From assembly GCA_947167845.1 (NCBI GenBank), contig CAMVJQ010000014.1:1-46280 (forward strand): a stretch of 46,280 nucleotides of DNA, read 5' to 3'. Shown piece after piece: positions 26,003 to 34,682 of this stretch. The position numbers were made by a program, and so were the translations under genes. The first letter of the stretch is position 1, and each line of letters starts with the position of its first letter. The notes under the pieces are model-generated. The model was not told where the DNA came from. It worked only from the letters and a program-made list of their open reading frames with translations, and did not search any database. The DNA is from an uncultured Prevotella sp. Lineage in GTDB: Bacteria; Bacteroidota; Bacteroidia; Bacteroidales; Bacteroidaceae.

Positions 26003-26452
26003 TTACATTACTTTTACCTTGAATATTGCTTTTCTAATCTCAGGATTAGCGGCGATGCAGGGCGCATGACCGTCCTGTGGGAAGAATATGGCCATTTGCA
26101 TGGGTTTGAGTGTGACATACGTCTGTGCCATAGTATCGCCGTACTTTGTGATGTCCTTCTCCGCATTGTACTCGAAAGGAGGAAGATCGTCGGTGGGTGT
26201 ATAGCCGAATGTCTCCTCACATGAGAGCGGTATCTGGATGTCGATCATGTCAATATGCGTCTCCAGGGTTGCTGCCTCCTTTGCCCGTCCCTTGGCGACT
26301 GTCAGGTTGAGGAATAAGTCCTTGTCTTTAATTGGATACTTGCCAGCCTCCATTGTATTGAGGTCGTGGCTCTTGAGGAACTCGATGACATCAGCAAAGA
26401 GCGGGTTCAGTACCACATATTTGCTGAGATTTTCTAATTTGTCGATGATCAT
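26003..26452 (-). CDS. YhcH/YjgK/YiaL family protein
   Basis: This 149-residue protein is a cupin-like fold protein of the DUF386 family. Conserved features are the metal-site residues in ETHIDMIDIQIPLSCEETFGY and the C-terminal FPQDGHAPCIA motif with its histidine. Members are linked to sugar metabolism: sialic acid anomer handling for YhcH, and the beta subunit of evolved beta-galactosidase for EbgC. Substrate is not known here. It sits between the MORN gene and glgB on one transcript, so a role in hexose or storage-glucan metabolism is plausible but unproven. Normal length, no signal peptide. Confidence 0.9.
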   Translation of the reverse strand: MIIDKLENLSKYVVLNPLFADVIEFLKSHDLNTMEAGKYPIKDKDLFLNLTVAKGRAKEAATLETHIDMIDIQIPLSCEETFGYTPTDDLPPFEYNAEKDITKYGDTMAQTYVTLKPMQMAIFFPQDGHAPCIAANPEIRKAIFKVKVM

Positions 26453-26475
26453 ACTGATTATATTTTTTAAGTTGT

Positions 26476-27594
26476 CTATTTATCCAACTGTCTGTGTCCA
26501 CGGATATAGGTTCCCTTTGCCGTCACCTTTCCATTGCGGTCTTTCTCGACGAAATCACCGTCGCGCTTGTCGTCGCGATAGGTACCTTCAAAGCGGTTGC
26601 CACTCTTATCCTCCTCAATGGCAGGTCCATTACGCTTGCCGTCCTTGAAGGAGCCCTTGAACTTGGAGCCGTCGGCATAGCGTGCGATGCCCTCGCCATC
26701 AATCTTTCCGTTCTTGAAATAGCCCTCATAGAGGTCGCCTTTCTTGGTGGTCAGTTTACCTTTACCATTAGGCTTGTCATCTTTCCATAGTCCGATATAC
26801 TGGTCGCCATTCTTCCACACCATCGTGCCTTGGCCCTGTTTATCGCCCCTATAGAACTGTCCTGTATATTTGTCGCCATTGGCATAGCGTGAGATTCCCA
26901 TCCCTGTGCGCTCTCCTTTCACATACTCGCCCTCGTAGACGTCACCATTCTTGAACTTGTATATGCCCCTTCCGTTCTGCAGGTTGTCGGCCCACTGTCC
27001 GACATAAACGTCGCCAGAGGCATACTTGAAGGTACCCTTGCCATGACACTGATTGTCGACCCACTGGCCTTCATAACTGGAGCCGTCGCCCCAGTCGAAG
27101 CGTCCCTGTCCGTTTTTCTGGTCATCCTTCCAGTCGCCCTTGTAGTAGGCCCCGTTAGCGAAGGTATATAGACCTTTGCCTGAACGCTTATCCATCTTCC
27201 AGTCGCCATCATATTTGTCGCCGTTGAAATAATACATGATGCCATGCCCATGCTGATAGTCACGGAACCAGAGACCATCGTAGCGGTTGTTGTTGGCGAA
27301 GTAGAAAGTGCCCTTACCATGCTGCTGATCCTGATACCACTCGCCCTCGTATTTCTCACCGTCGAAGAAGGTGTAGACACCGAAGCCCTGTCGCTTGCCT
27401 TTGACGTATTCCCCCTCGTAGACGTTGCCGTTCTGATAATAAGTCTTACCTTTCCCATTGGGTTTACCCTGTACCATCTCGCCCTGATAGTCACCACCAT
27501 CCTTGGTCGTACACGAGCCCAATGTAATCTTCTGGCCACTTGCCATCATAGGGATAATTATTAATAAGGTGAATGTATATCGTCTTAAAATCAT
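26476..27594 (-). CDS. Secreted protein of 14 MORN repeats
   Basis: This 372-residue protein has a signal peptide at residues 1-20 (MILRRYTFTLLIIIPMMASGQ) and then about 14 tandem 23-residue MORN repeats (YxGEWxxGxxxGxGxxxxxxGD pattern) filling almost all the rest. MORN repeats make elongated beta-hairpin stacks that bind lipid or protein. Here the protein should lie in the periplasm or be surface exposed. The last two repeats are degenerate. The frame is open upstream to a TTG at 27690, but a perfect promoter (27618-27649) lies in that stretch, so I start at the ATG at 27594, directly before the signal peptide. It is the first gene of a four-gene operon with yhcH, glgB and the DUF6057-like gene. 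Confidence 0.9.
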   Translation of the reverse strand: MILRRYTFTLLIIIPMMASGQKITLGSCTTKDGGDYQGEMVQGKPNGKGKTYYQNGNVYEGEYVKGKRQGFGVYTFFDGEKYEGEWYQDQQHGKGTFYFANNNRYDGLWFRDYQHGHGIMYYFNGDKYDGDWKMDKRSGKGLYTFANGAYYKGDWKDDQKNGQGRFDWGDGSSYEGQWVDNQCHGKGTFKYASGDVYVGQWADNLQNGRGIYKFKNGDVYEGEYVKGERTGMGISRYANGDKYTGQFYRGDKQGQGTMVWKNGDQYIGLWKDDKPNGKGKLTTKKGDLYEGYFKNGKIDGEGIARYADGSKFKGSFKDGKRNGPAIEEDKSGNRFEGTYRDDKRDGDFVEKDRNGKVTAKGTYIRGHRQLDK

Positions 27595-27617
27595 CTTTTC
27601 ATTTTTTAAATTCTTTG

Positions 27618-27649
27618 CAAAAATAGAGAAAAAAAACGAGAATGCCAAA
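27618..27649 (-). promoter_or_regulatory. Bacteroidota-type promoter for MORN-yhcH-glgB operon
   Basis: Minus strand: TTTG (27646-27649), 20 bases, TATTTTTG (27618-27625), then CA. The ATG at 27594 follows 23 bases later. Confidence 0.82.
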
Positions 27650-27779
27650 TATTCACTGATTATTTGCCCTAAACTAAGTTTTTTTTGCAATTTTTTGTTA
27701 CTTAACTCGATTTTTTCGCAACTTTGTCTTTACCGAACTTACTCGGCATCCGGAAATGAAAAGAAAAGAGAGCTTTTCT

Positions 27780-27809
27780 TTTGCGTTTCACTTTTTTTTC
27801 GTATCTTTG
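27780..27809 (+). promoter_or_regulatory. Promoter for kdsB, with very short leader
   Basis: TTTG (27780-27783), 18 bases, TATCTTTG (27802-27809), then C. The kdsB ATG is only 8 bases after the -7 box, so the transcript leader should be nearly absent. Confidence 0.7.
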
Positions 27810-27817
27810 CCCCCACT

Positions 27818-28570
27818 ATGAAGTTTGCAGCAATCATTCCCGCCCGCTATGCGTCGACACGCTTTCCGGGCAAGCCGTTGGCAGTGCTCAGCGGCAAGAC
27901 AGTGATCCAGAGAGTATGCGAGCAGGTGCAAAGCGTGCTCAGTGAAGTATATGTAGCCACTGACGATGAGAGAATCAGCCAGGCTGTAGAGCAGTTTGGC
28001 GGGAAGCCGGTGATGACCCGTTCGGACCATAAAAGCGGTACTGACCGCATCGAGGAGGCCGTCGAGAAAACCGGGACACAGGCTGACGTCATCATCAACG
28101 TTCAGGGCGACGAGCCCTTCATCCAATCCTCTCAGATAGAGACGCTAATGCATCTGTTTGAGGATCCAGAGACCCAGATAGGCACCCTGGGCAAGCGTTT
28201 CGAGACCCTCGAGGCTTTGCAGAACCCCAACTCGCCAAAGATTGTCGTCGACAACCGTGGCTTCGCCCTCTACTTCAGCCGTTCGGTGATTCCCTATATA
28301 CGGGGTGTGGGGCCTAATGACTGGCTGGGCCATTATCCCTTCCTGAAGCACCTGGGAGTGTATGCCTATCGCCGCGAAGTGCTTCAGCAAGTGACACGAC
28401 TGCCTCAAAGCAGCCTGGAGAAAGCGGAGAGCCTGGAACAGTTACGATGGATACAAAACGGCTATCGTATCCGTGTGGGGCTGACCGACGTGGAGACAGT
28501 GGGTATCGACACCCCTGAGGATCTTCAGCGTGCCGAGACATTCCTACGCCTCTCGCATCTGCCGCAATAA
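27818..28570 (+). CDS. kdsB: CMP-KDO synthetase (3-deoxy-manno-octulosonate cytidylyltransferase)
   Basis: This 250-residue cytoplasmic enzyme activates KDO with CTP for lipopolysaccharide inner-core synthesis. The N-terminal nucleotide-binding motif [16 protein letters not shown] is diagnostic. [12 protein letters not shown] with the metal-binding Asp, [17 protein letters not shown] and GIDTPEDL are also typical. Length is standard. The frame extends far upstream (27503), but the -7 box lies there and homology begins at the ATG at 27818, which is chosen. The last 27 bases overlap the convergent dnaJ-like gene. Divergent from the MORN operon. Confidence 0.95.
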   Translation: MKFAAIIPARYASTRFPGKPLAVLSGKTVIQRVCEQVQSVLSEVYVATDDERISQAVEQFGGKPVMTRSDHKSGTDRIEEAVEKTGTQADVIINVQGDEPFIQSSQIETLMHLFEDPETQIGTLGKRFETLEALQNPNSPKIVVDNRGFALYFSRSVIPYIRGVGPNDWLGHYPFLKHLGVYAYRREVLQQVTRLPQSSLEKAESLEQLRWIQNGYRIRVGLTDVETVGIDTPEDLQRAETFLRLSHLPQ

Positions 28571-29251
28571 CTCTCTCTGGCGCTCTGAGAGATTCGTCGG
28601 TAGTTTCACCTGATAGGTGATGATAAGGTCGCCGAAAGTGCCGTCTCCCCGGCCGTAGCCTTTGCCACGTAGGCGCACCTTAGTGCCTGGCTGCGTCTCG
28701 GGCTTGACTTTCATTTTCAGTTTATGCCCATTGGAGAGTGTGATCATCACATCACCTCCGAGCATGGCCGTATAGAAGTCGATGGAGACCGTCGCGTTCA
28801 TCTCGCCACTGTTCGTGCGGGCCTGACGCCCAAAGCCAGAGCCTCCGGAGAAACCCTGGAATCCGCCGAAGCCCCCACCCTGCTGCCCCTTTCGTCCGAA
28901 GAGATCCTCGAAGAATGAGGAGAACCCTCCACTGCCGGAGAAACTGGAGAAGTCGAAGCCGCTAAACGGATTAGCACCACCAGCCCCACCGCCGAAGCCT
29001 CCGCCTGCCTTCTCGAAGGCCTCAGCCTGACGCCACTGTTCACCATACTGGTCGTATTTCTTGCGCTTCTCCGGGTCGCTAATCACATCGTAGGCCTCCT
29101 GGAGTGCCTGAAACTTGGCTTGAGCCTTAGGGTCGTCGGGATGCAGGTCAGGATGGAACTGCTTGGCCCTTTTCAGGTAGGCCTTCTTCACATCCTTCTG
29201 GAGTATCGTCTTGTCGACGCCTAAAATCTTGTAATAGTCTATAAATGCCAT
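28544..29251 (-). CDS. DnaJ/CbpA-like J-domain co-chaperone, short form
   Basis: This 235-residue protein has a J domain at residues 1-70 with the HPD motif at 33-35 (stimulates DnaK ATPase). A glycine/phenylalanine-rich linker (about 80-145) and a C-terminal beta-sandwich domain follow. The zinc-finger domain of true DnaJ is absent, making it a CbpA-type protein. Only one peptide-binding C-terminal domain fits in the remaining length, so it is shorter than E. coli CbpA (about 306). A strong Shine-Dalgarno (29259-29266) precedes the ATG, rare for this phylum. The 3' end overlaps kdsB by 27 bases, convergent. Confidence 0.9.
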   Translation of the reverse strand: MAFIDYYKILGVDKTILQKDVKKAYLKRAKQFHPDLHPDDPKAQAKFQALQEAYDVISDPEKRKKYDQYGEQWRQAEAFEKAGGGFGGGAGGANPFSGFDFSSFSGSGGFSSFFEDLFGRKGQQGGGFGGFQGFSGGSGFGRQARTNSGEMNATVSIDFYTAMLGGDVMITLSNGHKLKMKVKPETQPGTKVRLRGKGYGRGDGTFGDLIITYQVKLPTNLSERQRELLRQMREA

Positions 29252-29258
29252 AATACAA

Positions 29259-29266
29259 TCCTCCTT
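29259..29266 (-). promoter_or_regulatory. Shine-Dalgarno AAGGAGGA of the dnaJ-like gene
   Basis: A near-perfect anti-16S match 7 bases before the ATG. Other starts in this window lack one, so this gene may be translated unusually efficiently. Confidence 0.75.
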
Positions 29267-29321
29267 AATTTATCGCTATATAAACTCATCAGCAAAAAGT
29301 GTGCCGAAAAAAGACGAATTA

Positions 29322-29353
29322 TTTGGGCGTCTCACTTTTTTGTAGTACCTTTG
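29322..29353 (+). promoter_or_regulatory. Bacteroidota-type promoter for 5'-nucleotidase/nudC
   Basis: TTTG (29322-29325), 20 bases, TACCTTTG (29346-29353), then CA. The ATG at 29372 follows after 18 bases. A TTG inside the -7 box opens a longer but false frame. Confidence 0.82.
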
Positions 29354-29371
29354 CAGAAAAATACGGATTAT

Positions 29372-31138
29372 ATGAATAAAAGACTATTGTCAGCCATATT
29401 GCTCACCCACATGACGCTTGCCGCATCTGCCCAACCAGCCACGAAGACCGTCCACCTGAAAATCATTGAGACCAGTGACGTACACGGCCATTTCTTCCCC
29501 TATGACTTCATGGAGAAAAAGCCCATCAAAGGCACCCTTGTGCGTGCAAACTACTATATCAAAAAAGAAAGGGCCAAATATGGCGACAATCTGTTACTCA
29601 TCGACAATGGCGACATCCTACAGGGTCAACCTTGCGTCTATTGGTCGAACTACGTGATGCCAGAGGACGAGAACCTGGCCGCGACAGTCATCAACTATAT
29701 GAAATACGACGCGGAGACCGTCGGCAACCACGACGTGGAGCCAGGGCACAAGGTCTATGACAAATGGATCAGGGAAGTGCGCTGTCCGCTGATAGGTGCG
29801 AACATCGTCAAGGAGGACTTTAAGGACGGCCCCGCCAATCCTGAGAGCGTCTACACGGGTCTGAAGCCCTACTCCGTGCATTACATGGACGGTGTCAAGA
29901 TTTGCATCATCGGTATGCTGACCCCAGCAATTCCCAACTGGCTCAACAAGTCAATCTGGAAAGGTATGGCATTTGAAGAGATGGTCAGTTGCGCCAAGAA
30001 ATGGGTGAAGTACATTCAGGATGTAGAGAAGCCAGACCTGCTGTTCGGCCTGTTCCATTCCGGTCTCAACGGAGGCATCAAGACCGATGAGTATGAGGAG
30101 GATGCCACAGAGTCCGTGGCCCGTGAGGTGCCGGGGTTCGACATCATTTTCTTCGGGCACGACCATCAGGTACATAATGAGTGGATCACCAACTGCGAGG
30201 GGCAGCGTGTGCTGTGTATTGACCCGTCCTGCTATGTGAAGAATGTGGCAGAGGCAGAAATCAGCCTGACCTACAAGAATGGTAAACTCACGAAGAAGGA
30301 CATCAGCGGTAAGATTGTCAGTGTGCTCGACGAAGAGGCTGATCAGGAGATGCTCACCCACTTCCAGCCCACTATCGAGAAGGTGAAGCAGTATGTAGGC
30401 CGCAAGATAGGACGTTTCGAGTCGCCTATCTATACCCGTGAAAGTTTTTTCGGCAACTCCGCGTTCACCGACCTGATCCACAACCTGCAGATGCAAATCT
30501 CGAAGGCAGACATCTCGTTCAATGCGCCTCTGGCCTTTAACACAGTCATCAAGGCTGGCGACGTCACCCAGGGCGACATGTTCAAACTCTACCGTTTTGA
30601 GAACCTGCTGTTCGTGCTCCGCATGACAGGTGAAGAGATCCGCAAACATCTTGAATTCTCCTACGATATGTGGACTAACACCATGACCTCTCCAGACGAC
30701 CACGCCCTTCGCCTGAATTCAGCCGCCACAGACGACCAACAGCGTACAGGATTTCAGTACTACACCTTTAATTTCGACTCCGCCTGCGGCATCGACTACG
30801 AAGTAGACCTGACCAAGCCCGACGGCGAGAAGGTTAGAATCCTGCGCATGTCGAATGGTGAGCCCTTCGACGATCAGAAGTGGTATAAGGTAGTGATGAA
30901 CAGTTACCGTGCCAACGGCGGCGGCGAGTTGCTCACTCGTGGCGCAGGCATCCCGCAGGACTCCCTGGCGCATCGCGTCCTCTTCCATACCGACCTTGAC
31001 CAGCGGCACTATCTGACCGAGGAGATTCGCCGTATGGGAACTGTCAATCCAAAGCCAAACCACAACTGGCGTTTCGTGCCGGAGGAATGGGTGAAGCCCG
31101 CCCTGGAACGTGACCGCAAACTCCTGTTCGGAAAATGA
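29372..31138 (+). CDS. Exported 5'-nucleotidase / 2',3'-cyclic phosphodiesterase (UshA/CpdB family)
   Basis: This 588-residue protein has a signal peptide at 1-20 (LLSAILLTHMTLAASAQ), so it is periplasmic. The calcineurin-like metallophosphatase domain shows the full metal-site set: ETSDVHGHFFP, LIDNGDILQG, VGNHDVEPG and FFGHDHQVHN. The C-terminal 5-nucleotidase domain begins around residue 345 and has NSYRANGGGELLTRGAG, the substrate-binding region. It dephosphorylates nucleotides or cyclic nucleotides for salvage; exact preference is not readable. The stop overlaps the nudC start (ATGA), a pairing that would turn NAD(H) pieces into nucleosides if both acted on the same pool. Confidence 0.92.
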   Translation: MNKRLLSAILLTHMTLAASAQPATKTVHLKIIETSDVHGHFFPYDFMEKKPIKGTLVRANYYIKKERAKYGDNLLLIDNGDILQGQPCVYWSNYVMPEDENLAATVINYMKYDAETVGNHDVEPGHKVYDKWIREVRCPLIGANIVKEDFKDGPANPESVYTGLKPYSVHYMDGVKICIIGMLTPAIPNWLNKSIWKGMAFEEMVSCAKKWVKYIQDVEKPDLLFGLFHSGLNGGIKTDEYEEDATESVAREVPGFDIIFFGHDHQVHNEWITNCEGQRVLCIDPSCYVKNVAEAEISLTYKNGKLTKKDISGKIVSVLDEEADQEMLTHFQPTIEKVKQYVGRKIGRFESPIYTRESFFGNSAFTDLIHNLQMQISKADISFNAPLAFNTVIKAGDVTQGDMFKLYRFENLLFVLRMTGEEIRKHLEFSYDMWTNTMTSPDDHALRLNSAATDDQQRTGFQYYTFNFDSACGIDYEVDLTKPDGEKVRILRMSNGEPFDDQKWYKVVMNSYRANGGGELLTRGAGIPQDSLAHRVLFHTDLDQRHYLTEEIRRMGTVNPKPNHNWRFVPEEWVKPALERDRKLLFGK

Positions 31139-31905
31139 AGAAGTACTATTTCGTCTTCTGCAAGGAAGACCTGCTGTTGGAAAAGACCAACGACGGGGGT
31201 TATACTATCCCACTACAAGAGATCCCCCCTGTGGCACTGAAGCCCTGGACTAACGTGATGAACATCACCCCCCTTGATGGTGTGGAAGTGAAGGCCTACA
31301 GCATCGACGCCCCGGTCACAGATGACGCGCGCTATGAGATGTGTCCCCTGCGCCAGAGTTACTACCTGCTGTCACGTCCACTCTATCTGAAGGCCGGGAA
31401 ATGCCAGGAACTGCTCTATTGGGATCATAACACGCGGTATTGCAGTGTATGCGGCTCACCCATGCGCATGGATACAGACATCTCAAAGAAATGTACGGAA
31501 TGCGGCAAGGAGATATGGCCGCAACTGTCAACAGCCGTCATTGTGCTGATACATAAAGGAGACGAAGTGCTGCTGGTGCGTGCCAAGAATTTCAAGCGCG
31601 ACTTCTATGGTCTTGTGGCCGGCTTTGTGGAGACTGGCGAGACGCTGGAGGAAGCCGTGGCCCGCGAGGCTTTCGAGGAGACAGGTGTCACCATCACCAA
31701 TATCCGCTATTTCGGTTCACAGCCCTGGCCATATCCCTGTGGGCTGATGGTGGGCTATCATGCCGACTATGTCAGCGGCGACATCCACCTTCAGAAGAGT
31801 GAGATAGCCAAAGGTGGCTGGTTCAGTAAGGACAACCTGCCGAACATACCAGAGAAACTGTCTATTGCCCGGATGCTGATAGACGACTGGCTCAGTACTC
31901 AATAG
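31135..31905 (+). CDS. nudC: NAD(H) diphosphatase / NADH-RNA decapping Nudix enzyme
   Basis: This 256-residue cytoplasmic enzyme splits NAD(H) to NMN(H) and AMP and, in E. coli, removes NAD caps from RNA. It has a zinc ribbon (CSVCG and CTECG, about residues 103-124) and the complete Nudix box GFVETGETLEEAVAREAFEETGV with catalytic glutamates. The SQPWPYP motif that defines the NudC subgroup comes right after. Length is normal. Translational coupling to the upstream 5'-nucleotidase is shown by the ATGA overlap. Its last 14 bases overlap the convergent lipoprotein gene. Confidence 0.93.
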   Translation: MKKYYFVFCKEDLLLEKTNDGGYTIPLQEIPPVALKPWTNVMNITPLDGVEVKAYSIDAPVTDDARYEMCPLRQSYYLLSRPLYLKAGKCQELLYWDHNTRYCSVCGSPMRMDTDISKKCTECGKEIWPQLSTAVIVLIHKGDEVLLVRAKNFKRDFYGLVAGFVETGETLEEAVAREAFEETGVTITNIRYFGSQPWPYPCGLMVGYHADYVSGDIHLQKSEIAKGGWFSKDNLPNIPEKLSIARMLIDDWLSTQ

Positions 31906-32689
31906 TCTTCATCGTCATCTTCCCCTTGTAAGAGACCGTGCTCTCCACCAGGTAGCAACTGGCACCATCAGGAATACAGAGGGTAGCCCTGAAATGTAGT
32001 CCATCAGCATCCACGTGACTATACTCCATCCCCCCCAGCACAGCCTCATCCAGGAATTTCTCAGGTACCATCTTATGGTACATCTGTTTTCTGAAATCAC
32101 TGGAATAAAGACACTGCGCCCCTTTATAGATGCTGATGTGCATGATATTGTCGTAGTAAACATTCTCCACCTCCATGCCATCCTCATTGTAGGTATGTCT
32201 GACCACCTTATATTTTGTAGGGTTGATGGCGATATACCAGTGGTAGCGCTCCCCATTGTAGGTGACAACAGAGTCTCTCTTCACCTGATGCTTGTAGGAC
32301 ATGACCTTCGGCGTATCGTGTACAAAGACCTCAGCATCCTCTGGGTCGCTGCTTTTCACCACCTTGATGATATCGTCATTCTGATTCTTAAACCAGAACA
32401 GGTTGGCCGTCTGTTTCTCAATCGCATAGGTGGCACCAGAACTGAGCACCAGGGCGTTTTCCACGATCTTGAAATAGGCAGGCATACTAGTAGAGTCGGA
32501 ATAGAAGATAGTGTCGCCCTTGACCCTGAAGGACACATCCTCTGTCTCGGCATCCAACCAGACCCCCTGCAACATCGCCTTCGCCTCTTTGTCCTCAGGA
32601 TTGTCCTTCGGCAATGTCTTGGCTTTCTGAGAATCGCACCCTGTGACAAAAAAAGCCAGCGTGATGACTATAATCGAAAACTTATTCAT
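31892..32689 (-). CDS. Lipoprotein of unknown function (DUF4738-like)
   Basis: This 265-residue protein has a lipoprotein signal: hydrophobic helix then FFVTGCDSQ with the lipid-modified cysteine at residue 18. After the membrane anchor it is beta-rich and polar, starting LQGVWLDAETEDVSFRVKGDTIFYSD, a pattern like lipocalin-type 'how much is W' domains. It resembles DUF4738 lipoproteins of Prevotella, from memory. The start follows the ugd stop directly, so it is in the rfbC-ugd transcript, perhaps by chance. It ends in a 14-base convergent overlap with nudC. Confidence 0.72.
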   Translation of the reverse strand: MNKFSIIVITLAFFVTGCDSQKAKTLPKDNPEDKEAKAMLQGVWLDAETEDVSFRVKGDTIFYSDSTSMPAYFKIVENALVLSSGATYAIEKQTANLFWFKNQNDDIIKVVKSSDPEDAEVFVHDTPKVMSYKHQVKRDSVVTYNGERYHWYIAINPTKYKVVRHTYNEDGMEVENVYYDNIMHISIYKGAQCLYSSDFRKQMYHKMVPEKFLDEAVLGGMEYSHVDADGLHFRATLCIPDGASCYLVESTVSYKGKMTMKTIEY

Positions 32690-34009
32690 TTACTTACCTA
32701 TGCAGTGGTACTCGAAATCATTCTCCAGTAGTTCTTCTGCATCAAAAATATTCCTACCGTCAATCACCAGCGAGCGCTTCATCGCTTTCCTGATCACGCC
32801 CCATCCGGGCAGACGGAACTCCTTCCACTCCGTCAGGAGCAACAGTGCGTCGGCATCGAGCACCGCATCATACATATCGCGACAATAGGTCACCGTGTCA
32901 CCTATCCTGCGCCTGCACTCATCCATGGCAATGGGGTCATAGACACGCAGGATACAGCCGACCTCCAACAGTCGGCCAATCATAACAAGTGCCGTCGACT
33001 CGCGCATGTCATCCGTCTCCGGTTTAAAGGAGAGTCCCCACATAGCGATGGTCTTGCCTTTCAAAGCCTCCGGACTGCCAAAAGCCCTAACGAGTTTATC
33101 GAAAAGCACGCTCTTCTGCCTCTCGTTGACTCTCTCCACAGCCTTCAACACCTCCATGGAGTAGCCATTCTGGTCGGCCGTCTTAATAAGGGCCTTCACA
33201 TCCTTGGGGAAGCAGGAGCCGCCATAGCCACAACCAGCATAGAGGAACTTCCGTCCGATGCGTGTGTCAGAGCCAATGCCTGCGCGTACCATATTAATAT
33301 CCGCCCCCACACGCTCGCAGAGATTAGCAATATCATTCATAAACGAAATGCGTGTAGCGAGCATCGAATTAGCCGCATACTTGGTCATCTCTGCTGAAGG
33401 GATATCCATGAATATCACTCGAAAATTATTAATCAGAAAGGGCTTGTATAGTTTCGTCAACACTTTCTTGGCATGCTCGCTCTCCACACCTACCACCACC
33501 CGGTCAGGCGACATAAAGTCCTTGATGGCATTCCCCTCCTTGAGGAACTCCGGATTAGAGGCCACGTCGAACTCGATGTCAACACCGCGCCTATTCAATT
33601 CGTCCTCGATAGTCTTACGCACCTTCTTGGCCGTACCCACAGGCACTGTCGACTTTGTGACAACCACCACATAGTGGTTCAGGTTCTCACCAATGGTCTT
33701 GGCAACCTGCAGTACATATTTCAGGTCAGCCGATCCATCCTCGTCAGGCGGCGTACCTACGGCGGAAAATACAATTTCCACATCATCGAGCACAGCGGCG
33801 AGATCCGTCGTAAACTTCAATCGACCTGCAGCAACGTTCTTCTTGACCAATTCGTCGAGTCCTGGTTCATAAATAGGTATCTCACTGTTCTTCAGCCGTT
33901 CTATCTTATTGGCATCCACGTCCACACACGTCACATTAGCCCCCGTGTCAGCAAAGCATGTTCCTGACACCAAGCCCACATAACCTGTTCCAACAATCGC
34001 TATATTCAT
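32690..34009 (-). CDS. ugd: UDP-glucose 6-dehydrogenase
   Basis: This 439-residue cytoplasmic enzyme oxidises UDP-glucose twice to UDP-glucuronate for capsule, exopolysaccharide and LPS sugars. The Rossmann start MNIAIVGTGYVGLVSG is followed by TKSTVPVGT, SNPEFLKEG with the catalytic Glu region, and the active-site cysteine in GYGGSCFPKDV. The C-terminal UDP-binding domain has GLSFKPETDDMRES. Eight more codons are open upstream (to 34033), but homology starts at the ATG at 34009. It lies 20 bases after rfbC on the same strand. Confidence 0.95.
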   Translation of the reverse strand: MNIAIVGTGYVGLVSGTCFADTGANVTCVDVDANKIERLKNSEIPIYEPGLDELVKKNVAAGRLKFTTDLAAVLDDVEIVFSAVGTPPDEDGSADLKYVLQVAKTIGENLNHYVVVVTKSTVPVGTAKKVRKTIEDELNRRGVDIEFDVASNPEFLKEGNAIKDFMSPDRVVVGVESEHAKKVLTKLYKPFLINNFRVIFMDIPSAEMTKYAANSMLATRISFMNDIANLCERVGADINMVRAGIGSDTRIGRKFLYAGCGYGGSCFPKDVKALIKTADQNGYSMEVLKAVERVNERQKSVLFDKLVRAFGSPEALKGKTIAMWGLSFKPETDDMRESTALVMIGRLLEVGCILRVYDPIAMDECRRRIGDTVTYCRDMYDAVLDADALLLLTEWKEFRLPGWGVIRKAMKRSLVIDGRNIFDAEELLENDFEYHCIGK

Positions 34010-34029
34010 AACATTCCAATAATAAATTG

Positions 34030-34578
34030 TCAATCAAACAGTTCCGCATCCTTCAAAAAGGGTTGCCTCAAGTCTTTCTCACTTGTCTGCACCAAAGTCG
34101 GATCAATCGGCCACTCAATGTTCAGTTCAGGGTCGTTCCAGCGGATGCCGGCCTCTGCCTGAGGCGCATAGGGATTGTCGACCTTATAGGTGAAGATGGC
34201 CTCCTCACTAAGTACCAGGAAGCCATGTGCAAAGCCACGGGGGATGAAAAACTGACGTTTATTGTCCTCGCTCAACTCCACCATCACATGCTGTCCGAAC
34301 GTAGGACTTGACTTGCGGATATCGACAGCGACATCCAACACCTTACCTTTAATTACACGCACGAGTTTCGCCTGAGAAAGTTCACCTTTCTGATAATGCA
34401 ATCCCCGAAGGACACCAAATGCCGACTTCGACTCGTTGTCCTGCATGAAGTCCACGCAGCCAATCTGCTCATTAAATTCTGTCTGTTTCCATGCCTCCAT
34501 AAAATAGCCTCTGGCATCAATGAAGACACGTGGCTGAATCACGTAGACCCCTTCAATTTCCGTCTTTATATACTCCAT
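34030..34578 (-). CDS. rfbC: dTDP-4-dehydrorhamnose 3,5-epimerase
   Basis: This 182-residue cupin enzyme (RmlC) epimerises dTDP-4-keto-6-deoxyglucose in dTDP-rhamnose synthesis. Signatures: VYVIQPRVFIDARGYFMEAW, the catalytic His in LRGLHYQKG, KGKVLDVAVDIR, FFIPRGFAHGFLVL and WNDPELNIEWP. Full length. rfbA, B and D are not adjacent; instead it is paired with ugd, so this is a mixed nucleotide-sugar unit feeding cell-surface polysaccharide. The promoter box is at 34597. Confidence 0.95.
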   Translation of the reverse strand: MEYIKTEIEGVYVIQPRVFIDARGYFMEAWKQTEFNEQIGCVDFMQDNESKSAFGVLRGLHYQKGELSQAKLVRVIKGKVLDVAVDIRKSSPTFGQHVMVELSEDNKRQFFIPRGFAHGFLVLSEEAIFTYKVDNPYAPQAEAGIRWNDPELNIEWPIDPTLVQTSEKDLRQPFLKDAELFD

Positions 34579-34596
34579 TCCTATTTAATTTGTGTG

Positions 34597-34626
34597 CAAA
34601 GATAATAGAAAAAATCCATTTTCAAG
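34597..34626 (-). promoter_or_regulatory. Promoter for rfbC-ugd unit
   Basis: Minus strand: TATCTTTG then CA (34597-34604), 18 bases before the ATG. CTTG (34623-34626) 18 bases upstream is an imperfect -33. Confidence 0.6.
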
Positions 34627-34645
34627 TAATTTTAAGTTTCTTTTA

Positions 34646-34677
34646 TTTGTTTATATCACAAAAAAGATGTAATTTTG
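34646..34677 (+). promoter_or_regulatory. Promoter giving a leaderless HU-CCDC81/SPOR transcript
   Basis: TTTG (34646-34649), 20 bases, TAATTTTG (34670-34677), then CACAC and the ATG at 34683. The distance puts the transcription start at or next to the first codon. Confidence 0.78.
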
Positions 34678-34682
34678 CACAC

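Noticed and set aside
26476..27594. Repetitive DNA inside the MORN gene considered as a DNA repeat array
   Set aside because: The periodicity is at protein level (23-residue MORN motif); codons differ between repeats.
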